This document shows positions 44,880-52,756 of a stretch of 64,000 bases of DNA, piece after piece. This DNA comes from Nocardia brasiliensis. GTDB lineage: Bacteria; Actinomycetota; Actinomycetes; Mycobacteriales; Mycobacteriaceae. Below the pieces are notes generated by a model. That model searched no databases. It was not told the DNA's origin and saw only the letters and a program-made list of their open reading frames with translations. The translations under genes were made by a program, and so were the position numbers. Within the stretch, counting starts at the first letter, position 1; the number at the start of each line of letters is the position of its first letter. The stretch is from assembly GCF_011801125.1 (NCBI RefSeq), contig NZ_CP046171.1, positions 4,402,001 to 4,466,000 on the forward strand, in the 5' to 3' direction.

Positions 44880-45740
44880 TCATGACCCCGTGGCAGCGAG
44901 GAACTCGCCGATGAGCTCGGTGAGCCGCTCCGGCTGATCCTCGGCCAGCAGCGTATAGCTGTCCTCGATCTCCACCAACCTGGCGTCGGGATAGAGTTCG
45001 GCGAGACGACGAGCGTGCGCGATCGGCATCATCTTGTCCTCGACCGCCCAGGCGATCAGCACCGGCCCGGTGAAGGCCGCGTTGCGCTGCGCGATCTCGC
45101 GCAGCGTCGCGCGCGGCGGCACCGATTTCAGGTACTTGGCCAGATCTCGCCGAATATCGCGATCGACCGTCGCCGGGCGGAACCAGCTGTCGATCACCTC
45201 TTTCGGCACCGGACGCTTGCACATCCACCCCCAGGTAGCGGGGCCGCGCCGCCCCAGCGGACTATTGAGCAGTGCCATCGCGGTGCGCAACCCGCCGGGC
45301 ACCTTCGCGGCCGCGACGATGAGGCGCGCGGGCTTGGGCGGATAGTTGTCGAATGCCTCGCACGAGGTCAGCACGAGCCGGCCGACGCGATCGCTGCCCC
45401 GTGTCCCGAGCAGCACCTGCGCACCGCCCCAATCGTTTTGGATCAACGTGACATTCCGCAGATCGAGTGCGTCGAGGAAGTCCCCGACCATGCCTGCCAT
45501 ACCGAGGAGGGACAAATCCCCGTCTTCGTTCATGGGTTTGCGATGTCCGCCGAGCGGCCAAGTCGGGACGATACAGCGGTACTCGGTGCGCAGCTTGCCC
45601 ACCACATGCCGCCAACCCGAACCGTCCATCAGCAGACCGTGAATGAACACCAGCACCGGTCCGTCGCCACCGGTGTCCTCGTACTCGACGGTGCCCGCTG
45701 GAAGTTGCACTTCGAACATTTCGTTGCCTCCTGTGTTCAT
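44880..45740 (-). CDS. Alpha/beta hydrolase with Asp nucleophile and no catalytic His
   Basis: A 286-residue protein. The nucleophile position reads LIQNDWGGAQ, an aspartate as in haloalkane dehalogenases, and the acid lies in AWAVEDKMMPIAH. At the position of the base histidine the sequence is EDSYTLLAEDQPERL, with tyrosine instead. Dehalogenase activity is therefore doubtful, although related actinobacterial hydrolases share this pattern. It is the last gene of the PadR-sulfatase unit, its start overlapping the FGE gene stop by 4 bases. Confidence 0.83.
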   Translation of the reverse strand: MNTGGNEMFEVQLPAGTVEYEDTGGDGPVLVFIHGLLMDGSGWRHVVGKLRTEYRCIVPTWPLGGHRKPMNEDGDLSLLGMAGMVGDFLDALDLRNVTLIQNDWGGAQVLLGTRGSDRVGRLVLTSCEAFDNYPPKPARLIVAAAKVPGGLRTAMALLNSPLGRRGPATWGWMCKRPVPKEVIDSWFRPATVDRDIRRDLAKYLKSVPPRATLREIAQRNAAFTGPVLIAWAVEDKMMPIAHARRLAELYPDARLVEIEDSYTLLAEDQPERLTELIGEFLAATGS

Positions 45741-46858
45741 TCCTCAGGCGGACCGAAATCGGCCCGCCGCGGCCCGCCACCACTCGTGCGGTTGAATCGT
45801 CTACGCACCCCGCACACCCCCGTCTCTACGTCCGCCGCCAGAGTCGCGCAATGATCGGCAGCCACGGCGGCGATTTCCTCGGTGATCTTCCCAAGTGCCG
45901 CCCCGTGCCGTCTCCGTTCCGTAGGTGTAGTCACCGAAAGCTGTTGGGTGGATGAGCGTTTCGGTTCGCGGGCGGATAGTGCCGAGACGGTGCGGAAGCC
46001 GGCGTTGCCCATGGTCGCATCGGGGATGTTCGAGGATCGAGCGGCAGTGCGGTATCTGGAGCAGTAGCTGTCGTGGCACAGATACGAGCCGCCGCGCAGC
46101 ACCCGCGACGCCCCGGCCACGGCGCCTTGTGGATCACGCACGTGCCCTGATCGAGCGTCGTGACTGTAGGTGTGCGGAGAGAATCGGTCGTAGCACCACT
46201 CCCAGACATTGCCTACGGTCTGCCAGAGTCCGTACCCGTTGGGCCGGTAGGAGCGCACCGGTGCGGTGGTCAGAAATCCGTCCTCCCGGGTGTTCACTTT
46301 CGGGAAGCTGCCCTGCCAGATGTTGGCCCGCCACTGGCCGCCGGCATTTGGTGCGTCGTCACCCCAGGGGTAGCGGGTTCCGGAAAGGCCTCCGCGCGCG
46401 GCGAATTCCCACTGCGCTTCGGTCGGAAGCCGACGGCCTGCCCAGTCGCAGTAGGCGGTGGCGTCGTGCCAGGACACCTGCACGACCGGGTGGTCGGCGC
46501 GGTCGTCGATGCTGGAATGCCGTCCTTCGGGGTGCCGCCAGCTCGCTCCCTTGACCTCTACCCACCAGGGACTCGGGGAAGGCCGTCCGATGAGATCGTG
46601 CTCTTCGGCGGCCAGCACGAGGTGGAATACGGCGGAGAAGCCGAGCTTTTCGGCCTCGGTTTCGTATCCGGTCTGCGCGACGAACATCGCGAAGGCGGCG
46701 TTGGTGACGGTCGTCGTGTCGATGGAGAAGGGCGAGAGTTCCACGGTGTGCACCGGCGTCTCGCCGTCGGCGTGAAACCCGTCGCGGTGCGGATCCCCCA
46801 TCGCGAAGGTCCCGCCGGGCAGGTGTGCCTGTTCGATCGGGTGGCGGTCGCAGTTCAT
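45737..46858 (-). CDS. Formylglycine-generating enzyme for the linked sulfatase
   Basis: A 373-residue SUMF1/FGE-family protein. LPGGTFAMGDPHRDGFHADGE opens the domain (split), with PVVQVSWHDATAYCDWAGRRLPTEAQWEFAARGG (quoted in parts) in the centre and GNVWEWCYDRF, LRGGSYLCHDSYCSRYR near the end. The copper-binding redox cysteines are C261 and C266. FGE converts the sulfatase motif cysteine to formylglycine; a CMPAR motif is present in the sulfatase two genes upstream. The FGE domain ends near residue 293; about 80 extra basic residues follow and are unusual. Overlaps the MFS stop (ATGA). Confidence 0.92.
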   Translation of the reverse strand: MNCDRHPIEQAHLPGGTFAMGDPHRDGFHADGETPVHTVELSPFSIDTTTVTNAAFAMFVAQTGYETEAEKLGFSAVFHLVLAAEEHDLIGRPSPSPWWVEVKGASWRHPEGRHSSIDDRADHPVVQVSWHDATAYCDWAGRRLPTEAQWEFAARGGLSGTRYPWGDDAPNAGGQWRANIWQGSFPKVNTREDGFLTTAPVRSYRPNGYGLWQTVGNVWEWCYDRFSPHTYSHDARSGHVRDPQGAVAGASRVLRGGSYLCHDSYCSRYRTAARSSNIPDATMGNAGFRTVSALSAREPKRSSTQQLSVTTPTERRRHGAALGKITEEIAAVAADHCATLAADVETGVCGVRRRFNRTSGGGPRRADFGPPEE

Positions 46859-48171
46859 CGAGTTGCCTTGGCCAGACGGATGCGTTGCCGTTCGACGTCA
46901 CGGGGATAGGTGCGATAAAGAATGGTGCAGAACGCGGCGTTGACGAGCATGAGAATGCCTGGGATCCAGAGCATTACGCCGCGTAGGCCGATCACGTCGG
47001 CCAGTAGCCCGGCGGCGAGATTGAACAGGGCGTACGCGAGGGCTTCGAATACCGAGAGCAGGAGAGCGAAGGCGGCGCCGCGCATTTCGGGTGGTACGAC
47101 GGCCGCGACAATGGGCCGGTTGACGCCAGGGTTGAGGCCTTGCATGAACCCGAGCACCGCCCAGAATCCGGCGAAGACCTCGATGCCGCCCCAATCGTGT
47201 TGAGTGCCGGCTATTGCGACGACACCGAAGCCGAGTTGGGCGAACTGCAGGATGATGATGCGTCCGGTCTCGGGGAGCCGGGTCAGCAGGAAGTCGGTGG
47301 CCAAACTGCCGCCGAAGGTGCCGAACAGGTAGCCGATGCCGAAGGGCAGGGTGACGATCGACGCGACGGCGGTGGTGAAGCCATAGGTGTGGACGAGGAA
47401 GATGACGCCGAAGCTCATGATCAGCAGGTGGCCGGAAATGAGCCGCTGGATCAGCATGAGGACGAACGTGGGGATTCGGAGCATCTGTTGCACTGCGGCC
47501 CAGGTGATCCGGTCGTTCTGAGCATGCCGCTGCCGGGTGGTTTCGCTGGCTCCGACGCCGGGGTCGGTGAAGAACACGGCCAGCAGCACGGCGGTGAGCA
47601 CGGTGATGGCGCCCCACACGAAGAATCCGTACCGCCAGCCGTCTGGCACGCGGGACAACTGCCCGATGAGCGGTCCGAGTACCGAGCCGAGCAGTGAGAT
47701 CGCGCCCCAGGTGTAGCCGTTGGCGCGGCCGCGGGCTGTGTCGTCGAACAGGTCGGCAGTAATTTGGCTGGCGATCGGTAGTGCCGAGGCGATGAACACG
47801 GCCGAGATCCCGTACAGGACGATCAGCTGGACGTAGTTCTGCGCGCATCCTGTTGCGGCGGTGGTAATTCCGGTGCATCCGGTGGCGATGGCGAAGGTGA
47901 TCTTGCGGTTTGTCTTGTGCGCCACCCATGCCCACAGCGGTCCGAAGACGATGCTGATGAACTTCGCGAGGGAGGTCAGGTAGCCGACCGCAGCCGCGGG
48001 TGCCGCCACGGCTTGGACGATGACCGGGGCGAGGGTGCTGAGCACGCTGGATTCGTTGTTGTCGGCCCACAGCGGAGCGACGACGAGGGCGAGTTTGCGC
48101 CAGCGGCCGGGGACGATCACCGGCGCGGCGTCGGTGGGTGGCGAGAATACCGGTGTTGCAGTGTCTTTCAC
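46855..48171 (-). CDS. MFS transporter
   Basis: A 438-residue integral membrane protein with about 12 hydrophobic helices; the loop motif WVAHKTNRKITF after helix 2 corresponds to the MFS signature region and RGRANGYTWGAISLLGSVLGP lies at helix 5. It is the third gene of the sulfatase unit (9-base gap before it, 4-base overlap after). It probably imports the sulfate ester or its organic part, or exports a product; direction is not known. Confidence 0.88.
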   Translation of the reverse strand: MKDTATPVFSPPTDAAPVIVPGRWRKLALVVAPLWADNNESSVLSTLAPVIVQAVAAPAAAVGYLTSLAKFISIVFGPLWAWVAHKTNRKITFAIATGCTGITTAATGCAQNYVQLIVLYGISAVFIASALPIASQITADLFDDTARGRANGYTWGAISLLGSVLGPLIGQLSRVPDGWRYGFFVWGAITVLTAVLLAVFFTDPGVGASETTRQRHAQNDRITWAAVQQMLRIPTFVLMLIQRLISGHLLIMSFGVIFLVHTYGFTTAVASIVTLPFGIGYLFGTFGGSLATDFLLTRLPETGRIIILQFAQLGFGVVAIAGTQHDWGGIEVFAGFWAVLGFMQGLNPGVNRPIVAAVVPPEMRGAAFALLLSVFEALAYALFNLAAGLLADVIGLRGVMLWIPGILMLVNAAFCTILYRTYPRDVERQRIRLAKATR

Positions 48172-48180
48172 GGGAATGCC

Positions 48181-49977
48181 TCACTGAGGGTGGCGGGAGA
48201 TCGGACGGCTCTCGGCCAGTGCCCGATCGAGGCGGTGCAGGGTTCGCCCGGTCAGGGCGGGGCTGAAGGCGGCCAGGTCGAGGAGGGTGGCCGACGCGGT
48301 CTGCTCGGCTATCCGGGCGACCGCGGGCCCGAGTGCCGCCTCTACGATCGCGCGGGTGTCGGCCGTGGCGAGCAGATCGGTGATCGCCATGCGCACGCCA
48401 GGACGCCCGGTCGGAAAGTCTTCCGGAATCGGGAGCGGCTCGACAGCTTCCCGGTAGGTCGCAAGCTGGGTCCTGGCCAGCAGGTGCCGGGAATCGGCCT
48501 TCCCCACTGGCGGCAGGCCGAGGCGGCGGAACTGGGAATCCGGCGCGTCGTTGGCGCGCATGAGGTCGAGCAGCAGGTCGATCATTCGCAGTTCGAGGTC
48601 ATCGTCGACGATCGGATTCTCCTGGTGGGGATCGCTGTCCAGGTCGAAAAGCACTGTGCCGAAAGCGAACGGGTCCCCGACGGCGAAGCCGGGTATGCGT
48701 AGCACCGGGACGTTCTTGGTGAACGACAGCGGGCCGACCAACTGCGCGTCCTCCAGTTCGCCCGGGGTGAAGCGGGTGGCCATGTGCGTGGGCATCAACG
48801 TGTGTTCGAACAACGGGGCATTTCCCGGCGCGGCGGGGGCGCGCAGATACACGTACCGCCCGTCGGTGACATTCACGTGCCCGCCGAAGACTCCGAACAG
48901 CGCGCCCGCCCGCAGCGGGTTCGGTGCTGGATCGCGCAGCAGCGGCAGCAGAGACCGCCCCTGCATATCCGCGGTGGGCTGGAGGCCGAAGAAATCCAGC
49001 AGGGTAGGGCCGAAGTCGATGGTCTGCACCAACTCTCGGCAGGTGTCCGCTCGCGTCCCCGCTATCGGATCCCACAGGAACAGCGGCGTGTGGATGTTTT
49101 CGTCGTACCAGGGCTGCACGTTCTTGCCCCACCAGCCGTGCTCGCCGAGCAGGAACCCGTGGTCGGTGCACACGATCAACAACGTGTCGTCCCACAGGCT
49201 CAGCTCGTCGAAGACATCGAGGACGCGACCGAGCGACGCGTCGCACATCGTCAGCAGCGCGGCGTACTCGGCCCGCATGCGTCGCACGGTGTCGGAATCT
49301 TCTTCCACCCGTTTGTAATCGGGCCACGCCATGGACTCGCTCGGCGCGTCCAGCGCGGAATAGTGGCGTTGGTGGTCGCGGTGGGAGAAGTACGGTTCGT
49401 GTGGGTCGAAGCACTCGATCTGCACGAACCACGCGTCCTCGGCGTGATTGGTCCTGATGAACTCGAGACCGGCGTTCACCGTTCGAACCTGCGGGTGATC
49501 AGCCGGTTCGGTCAGGTACTTCCGGTTGATCAGGTCCTGCCGCCACAGGTGGTGGCGCACCCGGCGCCCGCTCTGCGGCTGCGGCGGATCGGCGACCTGC
49601 CCCTTCCACGCGTCGCCCTCCTGGCCACGGAAGAACTCGAAGGTACGGAATCGATTGTGGTACGTCGCGCCGCCGTCCTCCCAATAGTGCGGATGGTCGG
49701 TGACCAGATGCGGATAAATTCCCGCCGCGGACAGCATCTCTGGCACAGAATCGTCGAAAGGCTCCAAGGGACCCCAGGAACGGTGCAGAAAATTGTGGCG
49801 GCCGGTGTGCATTTCCCGGCGGGCGGGCATGCATGGCATCGAGCCGCCGTAGCAATTGTCGAACCGCACGGTGTGCGCGGCGAGCCGGATGAAGTTCGGC
49901 GCGTGCACCCACTCGGCGCCGTACGGCGGCAGTAACCGGCGGTTGAGACTGTCGAACAACATCAGGACCGCGCGCAT
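48181..49977 (-). CDS. Type I (formylglycine) sulfatase
   Basis: 598 residues from the ATG at 49977, which shares one base with the PadR stop (TGATG); the longer frame is antisense to PadR. The formylglycine motif is C49-M-P-A-R within GGSMPCMPARREMHTGR, the cysteine type that needs FGE. Metal ligands can be placed at D9 and in LLIVCTDHGFLLGEHG. It hydrolyses sulfate esters in the alkaline-phosphatase superfamily. No signal peptide, so it is cytosolic and needs the linked transporter. The C-terminal 150 residues after the fold are long and unassigned. Phosphonate hydrolases are a family alternative. Confidence 0.92.
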   Translation of the reverse strand: MRAVLMLFDSLNRRLLPPYGAEWVHAPNFIRLAAHTVRFDNCYGGSMPCMPARREMHTGRHNFLHRSWGPLEPFDDSVPEMLSAAGIYPHLVTDHPHYWEDGGATYHNRFRTFEFFRGQEGDAWKGQVADPPQPQSGRRVRHHLWRQDLINRKYLTEPADHPQVRTVNAGLEFIRTNHAEDAWFVQIECFDPHEPYFSHRDHQRHYSALDAPSESMAWPDYKRVEEDSDTVRRMRAEYAALLTMCDASLGRVLDVFDELSLWDDTLLIVCTDHGFLLGEHGWWGKNVQPWYDENIHTPLFLWDPIAGTRADTCRELVQTIDFGPTLLDFFGLQPTADMQGRSLLPLLRDPAPNPLRAGALFGVFGGHVNVTDGRYVYLRAPAAPGNAPLFEHTLMPTHMATRFTPGELEDAQLVGPLSFTKNVPVLRIPGFAVGDPFAFGTVLFDLDSDPHQENPIVDDDLELRMIDLLLDLMRANDAPDSQFRRLGLPPVGKADSRHLLARTQLATYREAVEPLPIPEDFPTGRPGVRMAITDLLATADTRAIVEAALGPAVARIAEQTASATLLDLAAFSPALTGRTLHRLDRALAESRPISRHPQ

Positions 49978-50582
49978 CAGTTGCCCGCCTTGCGAATCCC
50001 GGCCTGCCCTGCCTCGGCGATGTCCGCGCGGGCCGCCAATTTCTCCAGCAACTCCTCGAGCCACGCGATCCAGCCGTCGATCTGCCGCTCGCCATGACGG
50101 CGGATCTGTCGTGCGATGAAATCCAAGGCCTCGGCATCGATTTCGGCCCGATCGTCGTCGGTCTCGGTGTCGTACGGTCGGTTTCGGTTGAGTCGCACCT
50201 GCTCGCGCCGGGCCGCCAGCTCTGCCTGCACGAGATCGAGCGTGCCCGGCTCGCCGAGCATCATGCTGACGCGCAGCCGGAAGGCGAACTCCGGATCCTG
50301 GAACCGCCGCGGCGGCAGGTACGCCGAGCGCACCCAGCGCCGTAGCCGCGCCATCCCGGCCTCGGTGACGGAGTAGATCTTCGCGTCCGGTCCGCCGTCG
50401 CGGGGATCGGTCCGCCACACCACGGAACCCTCGACCTGCATGCGGTTCAGCTCGCGGTAGATCTGGCTGGCATGGCGGTCCAGGCCGACGAACTTGCCCT
50501 CGATCTGGCACCACCGCTTGATGTCGTAACCGCTCATCGCCCGGGCAGCCAGGAGGCCGAGCAGCGGATATTCGAGCTTCAT
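49977..50582 (-). CDS. PadR-family regulator
   Basis: 201 residues from the ATG at 50582, preceded by GGAAGGG; the track of open codons upstream is not used. KLEYPLLGLLAARAMSGYDI and HASQIYRELNRMQVEGSVVW form the winged helix, followed by a C-terminal dimerisation helix with EELLEKLAARADIAEAG. First gene of the sulfatase operon and most likely its repressor; a palindrome sits just upstream. The inducer is unknown, perhaps the sulfated substrate. Confidence 0.9.
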   Translation of the reverse strand: MKLEYPLLGLLAARAMSGYDIKRWCQIEGKFVGLDRHASQIYRELNRMQVEGSVVWRTDPRDGGPDAKIYSVTEAGMARLRRWVRSAYLPPRRFQDPEFAFRLRVSMMLGEPGTLDLVQAELAARREQVRLNRNRPYDTETDDDRAEIDAEALDFIARQIRRHGERQIDGWIAWLEELLEKLAARADIAEAGQAGIRKAGN

Positions 50583-50610
50583 CGAGCCCTTCCTGATAGG
50601 TGCAAAAACA

Positions 50611-50630
50611 CTAGATGCAAAAGCATATAG
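50611..50630. promoter_or_regulatory. Candidate PadR operator around ATGC-AAAA-GCAT
   Basis: CTAGATGCAAAAGCATATAG at 50611-50630 is symmetric except at the centre and one pair. Its core ATGC-N4-GCAT resembles PadR dyads (ATGT-N8-ACAT type). It lies 29 bases upstream of the PadR start and contains TATGCT on the minus strand, a possible -10 box. TGCAAAA occurs again at 50601-50607. Confidence 0.6.
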
Positions 50631-50710
50631 CTCAGGTGCCGGCTTCGCCCGCAGTTCGGTGCGAAATCCCTTACTGCCCAATCCATCAGCCAAACCCGAG
50701 CGCTGGTTTG

Positions 50711-51300
50711 TCACCATGCCGCGAAGGCGGTGTCGGGAGTCCAGGACAGTGCGTCGTCCATCGCACTGAGGTACAGCGAACGCGGAGTCAGCCAGACGAG
50801 GTTGTTGCGGAACGCGACCTTCACCAGATTGCGCCACTGCGCAACCTGTTCCGACGAGGCCGCGACCCGAGCCAGTTCCTGGGTCCGCGGGCGCCGCGCC
50901 AGGTCGCAGTCAGCTGCCAGGGATTCCACGGTCGACGCTTTCGCGTCGAGCCAACTGAATGTCGCGGCGCCCTCCAGTATCTGTGCCGCGGCCTGCCGAG
51001 ATCGGGTGTGCTCACGTTCGCGGCGCACCGAGCAGGACCCACCCTGCCGCGGGCATAGATGGGTAACTCCGTCTGCACCGAATAGATGTCGTGGCGTAGT
51101 AAGGATCTCGGCGGGGTGGCGGCGAGCAGCCGCGCGATAGGGTCGTGCCAGCCGCGGAAACGGTCGATCATCTCGTCGATGAGTACGCGGCCGTCGCGCT
51201 GAACCGCGACTCCGGGTTGTCCGTTTCGAGTGGTCGTTGACAGATCGGCTGTGTCTTGAACGCGCTGAGCAGGCCCTCGCATTTGCCGCTGCGGCATCGG
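50711..51300 (-). pseudogene. Remnant of a flavin-dependent monooxygenase
   Basis: Two minus-strand frames carry successive parts of the C-terminal half of an aromatic hydroxylase-type flavoprotein. One reads VAVQRDGRVLIDEMIDRFRG and then LPIYARGRVGPARCAANVSTPDLGR, a decayed form of the GD-box GR.xLLGDAAHxxTPDLG. The other takes over with AAAQILEGAATFSWLDAKAST, ending VWLTPRSLYLSAMDDALSW. The N-terminal Rossmann domain is missing. At least one frameshift and a 5' deletion are needed. It may once have been a tailoring enzyme of the neighbouring terpene cluster; that is inference. Confidence 0.75.
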
Positions 51301-51387
51301 CGGACTGCACGACCTGACCCGACCCGATGGTCTCCGGCTCCGTCCAGGCGCGAGGCTAGAGCGGCCGTCGCCCAGAGCGCGCTGTGA

Positions 51388-52743
51388 TCACTTACCCGAT
51401 GCGCGAGATCGGGGCGTTGCGTACATCCGCAGGTTCTGTGGCCGCAGTGTCGCGCTGAGGCCAGCGCGTACTTTCTGGTTGGGTTCGTGCTCTAGGCGCC
51501 AACGGGTGGCGATGGATGCCAGGGCCAGAATGGCTTCGGTCATGCCGAATGTGTCGCCTATACATTTTCTGGCGCCTGCGGAAAAGGGAAGTAGTGCGTG
51601 TCCGGGCGGTTGGGGACGTTGCGGTTCCCAACGGCCGGGATCGAAGGTTTCCGGATCGGTGTAGAGGTCGGGTCTGTGGTGAATGAGGTAGGGGCTGTAG
51701 GCGATTGTTGTTCCGGCGGGTAGTAGGTGGCCACCGAGGTTGGTGTCGGTGGTGACTATTCGGGTGAGAAACCATGCGGGAGAGTAGAGCCGGAGCGTTT
51801 CCGTGATGATTCGCGCGGTCAGTGAGAGTTGTGGAAGATCCGCGTGGGTCGCTGTTCTGCCGCCGAGGACGGTGTCCGCCTCGGCATGCAGCTGCTGTTC
51901 GATCTCGGGGTGCCGGGCGAGCAGGTGCAGCGCCCAGGCAAGCGTGGCGGCGGTGGTCTCCGTGCCGCCGAGCAGGAAGGCTATGAGGGTCCCGCATATC
52001 TCGGACGCGTCCATACTCTGACCTAGGTGAGCCGCGGCATGGGTCGAGAGCAGCGCGGAGAGTAGATCGCCGTGGTCGGCGTCGTCGGCGCGGCGCCGGG
52101 CGATGATCTGACCGCAGGTCTGGAAGAGCCGGGAGCGGGCGCGCTCCCAGGAACGGGCTTTCGGTATAGGGAGCGGGTCCAGGAACGCGGCCATCAGTGT
52201 TCGCCGATAGACCCAGTCGAAGAAGGTTTTTACGTCCTCGATGATCTGTTCGTGTTCAGGTGGGGTCAGTGCGTCCGAGAACAGGGCAGTCACACTGACT
52301 GTCGCAGTAATCTTCATCATTTCGGTCGGCACATCAAGCTTTTGTCCGGCGTGCCAGGAGTTGACAATCGAGTCGATGCAGCTACTCATGTTCAGGGCAT
52401 AGCCGGGCAGTCGGGACGGATGGAACGCAGGTTGGGCGAGGTGGCGTAGTCGGCGGTGCCTGTCGTGGGGGGCGTTGAGGATTGAGTTTCCACCCATGAA
52501 CTCCCGTGTCCGCTCCCAGATAGGCCCGCCCTTGTCGAATATCTTGTCTCTGACGATCGCTTGTCTGGTCATCTCCGGGGTGCAGATGACAACCATGGGG
52601 TGCGAGCCGAGTCGGATACGTACGAGATCTCCGTGCGTGGGCAGTGAGTTCATGAATTTCAGGGGATCGACACATAGCGGAACCAGATGGCCGATCAATG
52701 GTAGTGCTCCGGGGGCAGACGGAATCGAGACCGAGTTCTTCAC
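51388..52743 (-). CDS. Cytochrome P450, terpene-oxidising type
   Basis: 451 residues from the GTG at 52743 (GGAG five bases upstream), 13 bases after the terpene synthase stop; a longer frame would overlap that gene by 140 bases. The N terminus PSAPGALPLIGHLVPLC is proline-rich, as in pentalenene oxygenase-like enzymes. The I-helix FLLGGTETT, ExxR in ITETLRLYSP and heme loop LPFSAGARKCIGDTFG are all canonical, unlike the CYP157-like pair at 27-29 kb. As last intact gene of the encapsulin/terpene run it probably oxidises the cyclised product. No ferredoxin gene is adjacent. Confidence 0.92.
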   Translation of the reverse strand: MKNSVSIPSAPGALPLIGHLVPLCVDPLKFMNSLPTHGDLVRIRLGSHPMVVICTPEMTRQAIVRDKIFDKGGPIWERTREFMGGNSILNAPHDRHRRLRHLAQPAFHPSRLPGYALNMSSCIDSIVNSWHAGQKLDVPTEMMKITATVSVTALFSDALTPPEHEQIIEDVKTFFDWVYRRTLMAAFLDPLPIPKARSWERARSRLFQTCGQIIARRRADDADHGDLLSALLSTHAAAHLGQSMDASEICGTLIAFLLGGTETTAATLAWALHLLARHPEIEQQLHAEADTVLGGRTATHADLPQLSLTARIITETLRLYSPAWFLTRIVTTDTNLGGHLLPAGTTIAYSPYLIHHRPDLYTDPETFDPGRWEPQRPQPPGHALLPFSAGARKCIGDTFGMTEAILALASIATRWRLEHEPNQKVRAGLSATLRPQNLRMYATPRSRASGK

Positions 52744-52756
52744 GGCGTCTCCGAAC

